Shown here: positions 26,101 through 37,600 of the stretch, piece after piece
Layout of the letters: every line of letters starts with the position of its first letter
How positions within the stretch are numbered: the first letter of the stretch is position 1
Assembly: GCA_002118135.1 (NCBI GenBank)
Contig: BDIU01000320.1
Span: forward strand, 49,720 to 113,719
Reading direction: 5' to 3'
Source of the DNA: Trebouxia sp. TZW2008
Lineage: Eukaryota; Chlorophyta; Trebouxiophyceae; Trebouxiales; Trebouxiaceae
DNA length: 64,000 nucleotides
Notes under the pieces: model-generated
The model's database searches: none
What the model saw: only the letters and a program-made list of their open reading frames with translations
What the model was told of the DNA's origin: nothing
Position numbers and translations under genes: made by a program

Positions 26101-29100
26101 TATCAGTACCACGTGCAGCGCTTGACATCATATGTGCAACGTCACATGATGTGTAGCGCTTGATATTCAACTTGAACGAATTTGACCATCAAAGTTGACT
26201 GATTGCTGGCACAAGGCAAGCATGCGGTACCTGAAAGGGGCCTGACCACAGTATGTGGAGAAACTGCGCCATACCCCACAGTTTGGAGGCGTCATTACTC
26301 TGCAAGTTTACTATGGCCCCCACACCCATGCGCCCCTTCCCTGCTGCCGTGATGCGCAAACTTTTTCGATACAGCATGTCCACTAAGCTGATCTGCAATA
26401 GTAACCGCAATAACTATAATGATGGTTAGACATGATAATGTGAAGCAAGCAAGCAGCAGTCTACTTGGGCAAGACATGTCAATGAATCATGCGTTTTACA
26501 CAATGCTCAGCACAACATGTGCAGCCTTGGCCAGGTGTGCTGAAACTTGTCCAGGGGTCAAACAGGACCAAAGAGCAGCTGATGTCAGTAAATGCTGGCA
26601 TTCAGAATGAGCCGACCAAGCAGCACAAAAGAGCATATGCAAACTTGTTTGCAATAAGCGTACCTTAAGATGCAGTGCAATCCTGAACAGTATGTGGAAG
26701 TACTGGTTGATGGTGAGTGTCTCCAGAGTGTTGCTGGCGCCTAGAGCGACTGCCAAACCAAGACCAGTCCCTGCGTTCCAAGTGAAACAGATCACACAGA
26801 AGCAGCACGAAAGAAGAGGTGACACACCTTGACTCATGGGTACAATGCAGGGACTGTGTGCATGGCAGGCTCAAATGTATCTCAGTAAGCATAAACAGCT
26901 GGGAGCTGACACAAACCATGTGCAGGATCTGGCATGCTCAACAGTGTCATGCAATGGACACCCTAAACCATTCTGCAGCACTGGGCAATGATGAACAGAG
27001 GTGGCCAATTAACTCAAGCATGTCATCACCAGCTGCACTGCCACACATACCTGACTGCCTTTCATGGTCAGCTGCCCGGAACCAAAAGGCAAGTATAGAG
27101 GATTGCAATGTCACAATGTCAATGTGCGAACAGACAAAATGTGAAGACATACCAACTGAACAGACAAGTTGTGAATGGGACAAATCAAGCAAAGCATGCT
27201 TACAAGCTGGGCCGCCATTCTCAAGGAAGTTGAGCAGCTGCCCCAAGACATAAGGGCCCAGGAATATGACACGTTCATGCACCAGCTGGGCCAGACAGCC
27301 AATCACGACTTGCTGCCAGAGATTGAAGATACAACCAATATAGCTAACAAAAAGGGATAGCACGTATACTGGCTGTGCTGCCATCCTCCAGAAACTTGGG
27401 GAGCTTGACCAAACAGCAATTAAAATCTTGCAACCCCACAACACGCATCAAGCGATCGTGGCATGCTTGCAGGCTGTACCTCCATTCTCAAGGAATTTCA
27501 GCAGCTGTTCCAACATATAAGACCCCAGGAACATGACACATTCATGCACTAGCTTGACCAAACCCGCAACAGAGATGAAGCAGACAATCAATGTATACCG
27601 CGTGGCATGCTCAACAGCAGACAAGCTGAGTGTGCTTCAAGGGATGGTGAGCTCACAGGGTGTGCCTCCGTTCTCAAGGAACTTGAGGAGCTGCTCCAAC
27701 ACGTAAGTTCTCCAAAACATGACACAGTCAGGCACTAGCTTGACCACACCCGCAAAAAAGATGAAGCAGACAATCAATCTATACCAAGAGAAACAGCATG
27801 GCATGCCCAACAGCAGACAAGCTGGGTGTGCTTCAAGAGATGGTACGCTTACAGGGTATGCCTCCATTCTCAAGCAACTTGAGCAGCTGCTCCAAGACAC
27901 AAGGCCCCAGGAACATGACACAGTCATGCACTAGTTGACCAGGCCAGCAATCATAAATAGCTGTCAGAATCAAACATACAACCAGTGTATCAACAGGAAA
28001 GTATGTATGCATGAAAGCATGGCTTGCTTACAGGGTGTGCCTCCGTTCTCAAGGAACTTGAGGAGCTGCTCCAAGACATAAGGCCCCAGGAACATGACAC
28101 AGTCGTGCACTAGCTTGACCAGGCCAGCAATCATGAATACCCTGCCGTGCCGCCGCCATATGGCCTTCCATACAACACCTTGAGGGGCTGACATCAGGTT
28201 CACCGTTCTTTCCATCTCAGCTTGAAAGGCCTGTAGGCAAATGAATGCAGTTGTGGCAATTGATACAGGTGATAAACAGAGATAGTATGGTTTGCGACAA
28301 CTGCATCCTGCTATCAGCAATGAATACAGAAGTCCTCAGAATTGGAACTGACAGGTGATTAGTTGCCAGCCCACCCACAGAGTCACGCATGTGCTGTGAT
28401 TGTGCCGTGCAAGCCTTTGAGGATGAACAACACTTTCTGTTTGATTGCCCATTTTACAGCGGCCTCAGAGGTCAACACTTTTCTTTGTTTAGTTCAGCCG
28501 TTCATCAATGGGACATTTGCCTTTTCTTTAAGAAGAACGCTGTTCAGCTGCCTTTGGTTGCCGGACACATTCACCTGTGCTTTCAAGCCAGGAAGTCCAA
28601 TGAGTTGCTCTGGCTCCCTGCCCCTGACTGTAAATTCATTTGATCGATTGAAAGGCAGACGGCCCATTTTCCTGATTTGTGAGACACATGCGGGCTTGAT
28701 CAGTGCAGGCACACAGCTCAATGCCCTTGTCCTTGAGAGACATGTGGCGCTTGATCAGTGTAGGCAGACAACCCATTTTTCCTGATGGTTGCAGCTTGAT
28801 CAGTATAGGCAGACAGCTCAATGCCTTTTTCCTTGGGAGACATGTGGCACTTGATCAGTATAGGCAGACAGCCCATCTTTCTCATACCTGAGAGACATTT
28901 GGAGCTTGATCAGTGTAGGAAAGGTCCCAAACGTCTTCGGCATTGAGAGCCTTCTGCTTGCCCATTGAAATGAGGCCATTGCAGAAGGAGAAGAAGAGCC
29001 GTCCCCACATGCCAGCCTCCTCCTCAGGACACCAGCGCCCTGCAGGCCAGAGCTGTTGCCCATTTTCCGTCAGGATGTTAGTGTAGTCAAATCCAAGCAC

Positions 29101-29638
29101 AACTTGTGCAGGACATGCATGCAGCAATCAAAATATTGTCAAGATATTAGTGTAAGCAAAAACAAACAGGGCTTGTGCAGGACATGCATGCAGCAATCAA
29201 AACACCCTCTCCAGGGCACACCGCCCTAAAGGAGCTTGCTGAATACTGCTGATACTCTGCCTTAGGGTAAGTTGATACGGACTACGCAGGACATGCATGC
29301 ATGCAGCCTGTCATGTTGTCATGCACAGCCAGGTGGTGGCATTACAGCATGCAAATCATACACAATTATCGCCAAAGTCAAATAAATGCGTCAGAGCCTG
29401 AAGCACCTTGTTGTCGCCCTGATTCCTGGCTGTCATCTTCTGTACTCTCAAGCTTAGTAAACCCTTTCAGGTCTCCTCTACCACCTCCAGCCATTAGCCT
29501 CAAGAACTGATCTTTCCAAGAGCGCTTTTTGCTTGCATGTGATCTGCCCTTGTCAGGCTCGAGCAACAGGGCTACATCCTCAAACTCATCAACGTCTGTT
29601 TCGAACGCTGCTGGCGGGGTGCCGCCTGTTGCTGCCAT
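14199..29638 (-). CDS. Short-form ABCC (MRP-type) ABC transporter
   Basis: Twenty exons close in phase to 1507 aa: 29638-29407, 29102-28888, 28230-28032, 26770-26664, 26392-26231, 25933-25750, 24939-24614, 24170-23996, 23690-23531, 22980-22545, 21882-21684, 21279-20960, 19835-19677, 18553-18288, 17591-17426, 16989-16790, 16480-16350, 15692-15429, 15195-14633 and 14258-14199. Layout is TMD1-NBD1-TMD2-NBD2 without an N-terminal TMD0. NBD1: Walker A GEVGSGKSS (about 528-536), signature LSGGQ (about 620), Walker B VYLLDDP with Asp where the catalytic Glu would be, the usual degenerate ABCC site. NBD2: Walker A GRTGGGKST, signature LSTGQ (about 1403), Walker B ILVLDE with the Glu present. An acidic, probably cytosolic linker (about 733-905) joins the halves. 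The family exports organic anions and glutathione conjugates, often into vacuoles. Many introns hold duplicated exon pieces. Confidence 0.93.
14456..14513. repeat. 25-bp tandem repeat, 2.3 copies
   Basis: The unit GATGATGGCTACTGAATGCT plus five more bases is repeated twice and begins a third time. It lies in the last ABCC intron between exons 19 and 20. Confidence 0.85.
16063..16240. mobile_element. Pogo-like MITE, copy 1
   Basis: A 178-bp element with terminal inverted repeats: it starts TACAGTAAACTCTCTTTGTA and ends with the reverse complement, with TA at both edges as in Tc1/mariner-pogo insertions. Internal copies of GTCCTTACAT and similar words repeat in both orientations. It has no open frame, so it is non-autonomous. 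It lies in ABCC intron 17. Confidence 0.8.
18055..19090 (-). repeat. Junction-anchored copies of ABCC exon 14
   Basis: The real exon is 18553-18288. Three copies of its 5' part, each with an AG acceptor and coding text close to [19 protein letters not shown], lie upstream in intron 13 (about 18600-18737, 18790-18922 and 18970-19085), with a period of 174-190 bp. One copy of its 3' part ([15 protein letters not shown], then [13 protein letters not shown]) lies downstream in intron 14 at about 18070-18200. Confidence 0.85.
19479..20090 (-). repeat. Junction-anchored copies of ABCC exon 13
   Basis: The real exon is 19835-19677. A copy of its 3' end plus donor region lies downstream at about 19479-19545. 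Two degraded copies of its acceptor and 5' end lie upstream at about 19945-19975 and 20028-20090. Confidence 0.7.
20690..20753 (+). mobile_element. Retroelement-like 3' tail, copy 1
   Basis: It contains TGACGCCTAACGGCGTAG followed by a T-rich run; ACGCC/GGCGT flank a 4-nt loop and would form a small hairpin. A close inverse copy is at 51073-51141 and a weaker one at 61391-61440. The shared block suggests the 3' end of a LINE or SINE. The family is not identified. Confidence 0.55.
21862..22040 (-). repeat. 79-bp tandem duplication over ABCC exon 11 acceptor
   Basis: The 5' end of exon 11 with its acceptor and an AT-rich upstream block is duplicated into intron 10 with a 79-bp offset, and a third partial start is seen near 22015. 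Each unit carries the perfect 18-bp palindrome ATGACATATATATGTCAT (21910-21927 and 21989-22006). Confidence 0.85.
22314..22492. mobile_element. Pogo-like MITE, copy 2
   Basis: A 179-bp relative of the 16063 element, starting TACAATAAACTCTCTTTGTA and ending GAGAGTTTACTGTA, with TA edges and TAAGGACA words repeated inside. One base of the left terminal repeat differs (CAAT for CAGT). It lies in ABCC intron 10. Confidence 0.8.
24990..25600 (-). repeat. Copies of ABCC exons 6 and 7 within intron 6
   Basis: Two copies of the 5' end of exon 7 (coding [13 protein letters not shown] in the best one) lie at about 25140-25200 and 25000-25045, upstream of the real exon. A copy of the 3' end of exon 6 ([15 protein letters not shown]) lies at about 25505-25590, downstream of the real exon. 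Both kinds of copy share one intron. Confidence 0.8.
27205..28074 (-). repeat. Copies of the 3' end of ABCC exon 3
   Basis: The real exon ends at 28032. Copies of about 85-95 bp coding variants of [15 protein letters not shown] lie downstream in intron 3 at about 27857-27935, 27658-27745, 27474-27560 and 27210-27300, with a shorter one near 27370-27420. Several keep GTAAG-like text at the donor position. Confidence 0.85.
28340..28643 (+). mobile_element. LINE retrotransposon C-terminal fragment
   Basis: The plus strand of ABCC intron 2 carries an open frame reading [20 protein letters not shown], then [10 protein letters not shown]. This is the CCHC-like zinc-binding tail found after the reverse transcriptase of many LINEs (C-x2-C, then EDE-x-HFLF-x-CP). 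No reverse transcriptase is present upstream, so it is a truncated relic, antisense to the host gene. Confidence 0.7.
28660..28930 (-). repeat. Copies of the 3' end of ABCC exon 2
   Basis: The real exon ends at 28888. Four degraded copies of about 40 bp, sharing GCTTGATCAGTGTAGGCAGA on the plus strand (antisense of coding text like [10 protein letters not shown]), lie downstream in intron 2 near 28672, 28735, 28790 and 28836, with a period near 50-60 bp. Confidence 0.8.
29080..29310 (-). repeat. Copies of the 5' end of ABCC exon 2
   Basis: The acceptor region of exon 2 (real start 29102) with GTGCAGGACATGCATGCAGC on the plus strand is repeated at about 29170-29205 and, weakly, near 29285-29305, all upstream in intron 1. 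Confidence 0.7.
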
Positions 29639-30506
29639 GGCAGGTGACTATGCAGACTTGGCTTGGCCCGTTCTGATCTACAGTTGACATACGTAAACCA
29701 CTTAGTGGGCGGCAGCTATTTTGTCCAGACGGGTGACGATATCACAGCTGCAATGGCGTGGCGGTCGTTCTCATACAAAGCCTTGGCGTTTGTGTGAGCG
29801 CAGACCGATCAAGGTCGCAACGAGCGTTGAAAGGATCTGGATGCTTCGATGCAATGCAAGTCGGCAATGGCGCACCAGCTTGAGCAAGCCATGTTGTCTG
29901 ATCACACCGATTTCTGCACGTAGCAGTTACTGCCACCGCACTCAGGTCGAAGAGAGTGCGTGTGCAGCGAAGCCCAACTTGCTCAGACGCTATGCAGCCG
30001 GCGGAGATCTTGGCACACCGAATCAATAAATGTGAGCCTTGTTGTTCTGCACAAGCGCACGAACGCAGGCGCTGTGCTTATGAAGCAGTCTCGTTTAACC
30101 TTGCTGACTACAGAGCAATGACGTAGTGAGTTATGTGGTTCCGTTGCTTGTACGCCCGGCGTGATCACCCTGAGCCGGTCTTCTCCTTCTCTGAGTCGTC
30201 ATCACGATTACCCCTGGAATTCCCACCCCCCCCCTCCCCCCCACCCCTGACAATTTAAAAATAAATAATAAAAGTTATCTTAGGGTTTTGCCAATTCAAG
30301 CGCAAAAGTACCACTCCAGGGTTTTGACCCCATAGCCGTTGACACAACGTAGCTGACGTGTTCCTTTATATACCATTTTAAACAATGACAACACTAAGCT
30401 ACTCAGACAGAGCGCCAAGACGGTGGGTGTCCAAGACCAAGACCGGCCTGTGTGGAGCAGCGCACGGGCTTCAACAGGATGCCCTGACGCTCTTCGACAG
30501 AGATCG

Positions 30507-30566
30507 TACAGCAGACATACCTACCTGTACGGTATAGAGCTGTAGGTTGGGGGTATGTCTGCTGTA
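30507..30566. repeat. 15-bp inverted repeat forming a 60-nt hairpin
   Basis: TACAGCAGACATACC at 30507-30521 is the exact reverse complement of 30552-30566. Further complementary bases inside (CCTAC with GTAGG) lengthen the stem. It could be a MITE end, a small-RNA precursor or an unrelated palindrome. Confidence 0.8.
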
Positions 30567-30587
30567 GAGGGATGTTAATCTAACTTA

Positions 30588-31021
30588 TATTCGCCAAAAA
30601 AATCAACGTGATTGCTGTAACGTTATTTGATCCAGTAGGATTTTCCTAATTATGCTATTTTTTGGGTTAGGCAAAATACAGCACAAAATAACACGCCTGA
30701 ATTTGAAATTCACGGTTGCTATGGGCTCAACATGCGCCAAGCCAAGCATATCAATGCAATTCACCTGCTCAAACATGGTCTCGCCCGTGACAGCATCTTG
30801 ATTTGTGTCTTTGGCTTCATTCTGAGCAAATTGGCGCATCACATGTGACAATATTTAGCACTATACGGGTATACGTGGTCTGTAATACGGTGTCACTCAC
30901 CATAACGCTGGCGTTACTCATGTTGTTTTGGGCTTTACAGGCGTTTTACGATTTTGCAGGGACGGAAATAAACTAACCTTATTTTGGAAATACTATGAAA
31001 TAACCCGACTTTTGGCGAATA
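30588..31021. mobile_element. Possible 434-bp element with 12-bp inverted ends
   Basis: TATTCGCCAAAA (30588) and its exact reverse complement (ending 31021) bracket AT-rich DNA unlike its surroundings. Inside is a minus-strand frame of 82 codons at 30851-30603 with no recognisable domain. I see no convincing target-site duplication, so this is tentative. Confidence 0.35.
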
Positions 31022-31688
31022 GAGTGTATCCTGCGCTATGTTATTCCTAAGGGAAATGATATAATCCAGTAGTCTACCAGCCCTACTGCTGTACGCAAGC
31101 TTGAGACACAAGACATTACAGGTGCGTTAAGATGAGTCCATTGGCATTTACAAAAGCAGAAGCTGCTCACTTGCTCAAAACCAAGATTTGAGCCATGTTA
31201 CGTTTGAGTTCTCATATCCCCATGATGGCGCATTTGGGTGACACGGTGCGCCATGGTGTAGCACTATGCTGCAGTGTTCCGTAATTGAAAACTTGCAATT
31301 ATTGAGTTGTAAGGTCAACGATGGATCAGGGATTGCTGCGCATGCATGCATGTCTTGCGCAAGTGGAGTATCAAACACAACTCATTGAGCCCTGCAAATG
31401 CTTACTGGAACGGCAATGCTGATGAAATTCAGAACATATCTCTAAATCACCTGTATGAGCAACTAAAGCATGTCACATAGCATGACAGCACCAGCATCAG
31501 ACCAGTGAACAGGACTAAGACCTGATTTTATTCAGAGAAAAAACCTTTGTAAGACGGCATCAGAACATGAGTCATTCATGTTTACTGTAAACAAAGCACA
31601 GATCTGCAAAACTGTATGTGGCAAGTGTCAGCTGGCTGGCCAGGGGATTTGACAACACATGTGTCTGTGCTAAGGCAGATGTGGGTGA

Positions 31689-34600
31689 TCACTGACTGGA
31701 CAATTTGGTCAAAAACGTGCGAGACAAAGTCCTTGACATCGAAGGTGGCTTAGCACGCTTGATGCGCTCTACCTCAGCAGGACTGAAATGCAGTAGCCGA
31801 GCCAACACTGGCACCATGGAAGTGTCATTTGAGAGCTCCCCGCTTTCAAAGCCATTCAAGAGGACGTTTTTCACATAGTCCACATTGACAGAGCCTCTGG
31901 CATCACTCCTATGCAGCATTGCAACCTCCTCCTTCAGTACCTCTGCAGCTTTGTCCCTGCACATCACAGCAGAATGTGAGTATTTTGGGCGATATGCTTT
32001 GTGCAAGGGTTCGCAAGATGCTTGGTATGCTTGCATCATGGCGTTGAAGATGCTCCACTGTACTCAGCTGCTGCACAAAGACTTCAGAAGCTGTGACTTT
32101 TACACAGTAACCACCAAGTGCTGACAAATACGCTGAAATCTTCGCCAGACAAAACACAGCATGACAATTGATGTATGGGCAGTCTCATTCCCATTGCCTG
32201 TCACATCACCAAGATGGCAGTCACCAGGACTATCATTGTCACCACAAATTGTATGCATTCTAGTGAGCTTCCATGACCCTGCTAGGTGCACACAGAAGCA
32301 ATTAATGCCTCCAAACAAGTGTAGTCATGATGCAGGCCTGATCAGATATCTTTGGACAAAAAGGAGAATGGCAAGGGCAATTGACAGGAGCCCTATCGTA
32401 CCAATATGATAGCGCAAACCCTTACAGTCATTACATAGCCTGACGGCTGTCATAGGCAGAAGCAGAAGATGATGGTGGTGACTGACCGCAGTTGGTGGGT
32501 GCGTTCACTGTCTGCCAGCTCCTGTTCCAGCATTGCAACCCTCTTCTTCACCTCTGCCAGGTCATTAGAGGCTGATGTTGCCTGATCAGGCACAGGTGGC
32601 CTGACTGTACTTATTGGCAATTCAGGCAGCACCTGTGTCCCTGATGGTGCACCCTGCAAACAAATTGCTGTTAAATGTCTACACGGTCTGTAGAAAAGGA
32701 ATCAGAATTGTAACACCTCAGCCAGGTCATCAGAGGCTGCTGTTGCCTGATCAGGCACATGTGGCCTGACTGTACTTATTGGCAGTTCAGGCAGCGCCTG
32801 AGTCTCTGATGGTGCACCCTGCAAACAAATTGCTGTTGAATGTCTGGACAGTCTAGAAAACAGGAATAAGAAATGTGACACCTCAGCCAGGTCATCAGAG
32901 GCCGATCAGGCACAGCTGGCCTGAATGTGCTTTTTGGTAATTCAGGCAGTGCCTGCGTCCCTAATGGCGCACCCTGCAAACAAATTGCTGTTTAATGTCT
33001 AAACAGTCAATAGGACAGGAACGGGAACACTCCAGCCAGGTCATCAAAGGCTTATGTCGCCTGATCAGGCACAGCTGGCCTGACTGTGCTTATGGGTAAT
33101 TCTGGCAGTGCTTGCATCCCTGATGGTGCTCCCTGCAAAACGGCTCAAGCTCTTTGTTTTTCTGGGCCAAAGCTGAAATATTGGAGTGTTTGAGCTTGCG
33201 CAGAGGTAAGGACAAGCAGCATCTGGTGAGCTGGTCAACTAGGTAGCTTTTTGAGGTTGCCTGTCACTTAACTTGCAGTACTGCAGGCATGCATCTGCTG
33301 TCATATATGCACACGTTGTAAGAGCCACGCGCCTCTTCAGTTCCACACAGCCTTCATGACAAATGTATCAAGATCACCTCATGCACATGAGTTTGCAATG
33401 TACAGCAATCAAGTGGTGCATCACACCCTTGGACAAGTTATTGAACTGTGCGACACGTTCATGCTTGAGTCAACGTGCATTGCTCAATCATCAAGCAATA
33501 TCAAGACACAATGGACGGTGTGCCTGCCTGGATGTGCTCTCTGAACTCAACAGGTTGGAACAACGTTGCAGCATCAGAGTCACTGTCCTCTGAAACGCTC
33601 CTGGCAGGCTGGATCTCTGCTGTTTCAGATTGTGATGCAGCAGGCGGGACACCTACAATCCCAGATGCTGAGCTGCGCCTGGAGAAGCTGGCATGAGAGG
33701 AACTCCTGGAGGGGTTAGACCTGCCTGCTGACGGCGGTCTGCCAGCCTGCACCATAACACCCGTCTTAGCATTCTGATTTGCATCATCAGAGCATTAGGC
33801 AAAAAACAGGGGACCTGCAGTCCCTGATGCTGAGCTGCGTGTAGAGAAGCTGGCGTGAGAAGAAGTCCGGGAAGCGTTGACCTGCCTGCTGATGGCAGCC
33901 TGCCAGCCTGCACCATATCATGGAAATCATGCTTGCTGGTGACGTTAGGGACCCAGTTGACGCACAGAAGCAGTGCAGTGGCCTCTGACTGTTGCGTCCA
34001 GAGCCATTTTATACCAGATGACATCACCTAGAGAAGCTGGTATGGAAGCAAGCTATGGAAGCGTCAGACCTCACAGCTGATAGCAGCCTGCCAGCCTGCA
34101 TCACATTGGCATTTGTACGCTTCTCAGTGAGCTTTCATGACCCAAGCAACAACATACAAAAGCAGCAATTTGTCTTGGAACAATTGAGTCTGGAAATCTC
34201 ACACACAACATGGAAGCCTCTTACAAGCTGCAACAAACTATCATACTCATCATCCAATCGCTTGCTGGTGAGATTTACACAACCCATCACTGTTGTACAC
34301 AATCAGCAAGCTGCACCCAAACATGCACGACCAGAGCTGTTTTGAACCTCTGCTGGATTATCTGTTGTAGGAAGGTATGGGAGTACCCTGGATTCAAATT
34401 TGACCAGCCCGCTCAAGCTTAAATGTCATAACATGCCTTGCCCCCGTGTGACAAGATTGGAAATATCAAAGCCTACCTTCAAAGCTTGCAGCTGCGCATC
34501 CTTCTCTTCCAGCAGAGTCCAGGCCCGCTCCTTGACATCATTCAGCTCCTTGACCGCCTGCTGCCATTTCTCCTGCCAGTCACTTCTCTCATCATGACCC

Positions 34601-37600
34601 TGCATCACATTCACTGCATGTTCCTCTGCATGTTCCCGGGCAGGTGTAGCAATAGCATGGATTCAGTATGAGGTTCTGCCATGCATGGTTGTGGTTGCGT
34701 CCACCTGCTGGATGCAAGCGTAAAGCAGCAATCACAACATGCACTTACAGAGCACTTGGAACAAATAGCAGAAGCTCTGCAGGACGCTGTGTCTTTTCGC
34801 TGAAGCAGCAAATGAGCCTTAGTGAGCAGAAGCTGACCTGTGCTGTGGCAAGATCCAGATTGTCAGTGAGGCGAGCTACATCAGCAGTCAGCCGTGCCAC
34901 TTCAGCAGCAGAGGCAGTCTGATGAGATGTGAGCTGCTGCCGCAGGCTGGTCTCCCTCTGCTCAAGCTCCACGCCGATAGCAGCCACTCGCGCCTCAGCT
35001 GCGCTCCTGCACATTAACACAGACTCCTGTTTTTGACTTAGACATGTACTGCTTGTTGCTCAAGTTCACTCCAAGCCCCAGGGCAGCCACGCGCACCTCT
35101 GCTGCACTCCTACACCCAAGTCACATGACTTTGCCCATTAGCAACAACAGCTACGAGGGCAATTACAAGCATCCAGCAGCGCCAGTTACTCAGTCAAGCC
35201 TAGCTGTTGAAGGTGTGGGGGCAAAAGTCTACTGTGATGCCAGGGCTGGCTGGTCTATGCATAGTCATGGCATGTGCATTGACGAAATGCGGGACACGTG
35301 CTTGATCGTCAAAAGCATAGGCAATGCTGCTCTATCAGCAGTGTGACAATCTCAGACGGGCCAGTCATGCTCACATCTGAGCTTGTGCTTGCTGCTGCTT
35401 GCTTTGGGCCTCAGCTGCCAGCTGTCTGAGCCTGTCAGCCTCAGCTTCAAATTCAGCCTCGGCCGCCTCAGCCTCAGCATGAGCAGCTGACTCAGCTGAG
35501 CTGGCAGCTGCCTTCTCTCTGGCTTCCACCAGCTGGCGCACCTGAGGCGGCCATGCAGAAGCTGCCCTGCTGGCCAAGCTCTCCATCTCCTCTTGGTAGC
35601 TGCTTGCCAGCTCTGCATGAGCCTGCTTGGTGTCGGCACACGAATCTGCATGTGCCACACGTCAATGTCACAATCATCTGCAGCATGATTTCAGCCAGGC
35701 AAGCAGCCAATGCTTGATGCAGGTCACTGAAGCTTTGCCCTGCATACAACCACCCTGATCCTGATGCACATGTTTCAACTTTTGGGTATGAGCATGTTAA
35801 GATGGAATGCCTCCCAGGGCCTGCCTCCTTGGTGAAGCCAGCACAAACGTGGTTTCAAAGAGTGTGTCAGGATGGCCACATAAACATGGAACAAAAGGAT
35901 TTACTGCGCCGATGCTGATGTAGAATGTTGAGGCGCCACTCTGTTCTGCAAAAAGAGGCATGCAATGTAGGCCTTGCGCCTCCTCTTGGCAGGCAGTCTG
36001 AGGTTCTCAGCAATAGCTTCTAATCCAGCTGAAGTCTAGTCCAGCTGAAGTCTAGATCAGCTGGATGATCAGCAGATGTTCCCAAACAAACCTCTGGACA
36101 CAGATGCTCCCAAACACAGAGGGTTCCCAATATCAAGCCTCAGGGTGTGACTCTGCATTTGTTTTCTGATGACGTTGTTAACATTTCCAGCAGCCTTGCT
36201 TGGTATGCAAGAACGGTGCCAGGCCAGAGTAAGCTCATCTGAATGTGCAGTAATGTGGGACTTGAGCTGTCTGTACCAGCTGGCATGGCGTCACTGGTGA
36301 GACACGACGGTTGAAGTCTCCCTCTGAATTGAGAGTGCCATCTTCCTCTGAGTGGCCATGCACTTGTGACCAATTGCGCCATGTGTAACAGTTCAAGATA
36401 GCCAGGATGATGAAATGCTGTCCGGCTATGATTTGATCATTTGAGCTAATTTGAACAGCTATACATGACAGAGACGCACTTCAGTGTGCATGCTCTTAAG
36501 AAAAGATGTCACTCAAACCACCATATTCTATATGTGCTAGGCTTTGTACCTCACATATGTCAACGCGTGATAGTTGACTGTAATATTCTGTACACAGCAG
36601 GCACAGATGTTGCAAAGCATGAGCTGTAGCCCTTTGGAAGAGGCCATTGTCAACAGCAACAGCAGAATGTGGGTTGATCAAATTCAGCAGCCTTCTGAAG
36701 TTTGCCTCAGGAGTCAAGTCAACAGCAGCCTGACTCAGCAAAAGGGTCCTGCAGCCTCTGCAGCATTATGTGATGCAAGCATAGGCTTGCAAATGACAGG
36801 CTGCAGACATTGTATTCAGAAGTCATTCTCCAGTCAGCAGCTGCTTTGCTCACCAAGAGACTCCTGCAGTCTCTGCTCAGTGCTATGCAGCTTCTCTTCC
36901 AGTCTAGACAGCTGGTCAGCCCTTGATGTCGCTTCACTCTCCAAGCGCCTACACCTAGCCTGTGCATCCTGGACCTTGGCTGTCTCTTGAGGCAGCTGTG
37001 CCGCGCTGGCTTGAGCTTGGGCTAGGTCCTTGCGCAAGTCTGTCAGCTGTGCGTGCAGGGCCTCATTTGTTGCTGCTACAGGACTGAGCAAGGCAACCTG
37101 CAGCAACAGCAGCAGTATCAGGTCACCGGATGTGTTTCTGGTCTTCGCCGTCTCTTGAGGCTGTGCTGCGCTGAGTTGTGCCTGGGCTATGTCCTTACGC
37201 AAGGTTGACAGCTGTGCATGCAGGGTTTTGTTTGTTGCTGCTACTGAGCAGAGCTACCTGCAGCAAACAGCAGCAGTATCAGGTCACCAGATGTGGTGTT
37301 GGTCTTGGCCGTCTCTTCAGGCAGCTGTGCTGCGCTGGCTTGAGCTTGGGCTAAGTCTTTGCGCAGGTCTGTCAGCTGTGCATGCAGGGCCTCATTTGTT
37401 GCTGCTACGGGACTGAGCAGAGCTACCTGCAACAAACAGCAGCAGTGCTAGGCTGTTGGTCGTGTTCTTGGGTTTGGGTAACTCTTGAGGCAGCAGTGCA
37501 GCGCTGGCTTGGACTTCAGCTAAGTCAGGCGTGCGTGCAGGGCCTTGTTTGTTGCTGCTACATCACTGAGCAGGGCAACCTGCAGCAAGCAGCAGCAGTA

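Larger units (their letters stand above)
29639..31688. other. AT-rich intergenic island between ABCC and golgin
   Basis: The left end (to about 30180) should hold the ABCC promoter and 5' UTR. From 30230 to 31080 base composition shifts to AT-rich, with a C-homopolymer stretch (30225-30246), a long hairpin (30507-30566) and a pair of 12-bp inverted repeats (30588-30599, 31010-31021) enclosing an unrecognised 82-codon minus-strand frame. The right end is the golgin 3' UTR, with minus-strand TGTAA near 31107 and 31147. No gene is called. Confidence 0.5.

Noticed and set aside
30300..30380. Possible tRNA-like stem around GGGTTTTGACCC
   Set aside because: No T-loop consensus, anticodon arm or acceptor stem could be folded.
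30603..30851. Minus-strand 82-codon frame
   Set aside because: No domain recognised and no splice context; noted only as content of the AT-rich island.
36496..36741. Minus-strand frame in a golgin intron
   Set aside because: Not coiled-coil and not needed for phase; no flanking splice sites fit.
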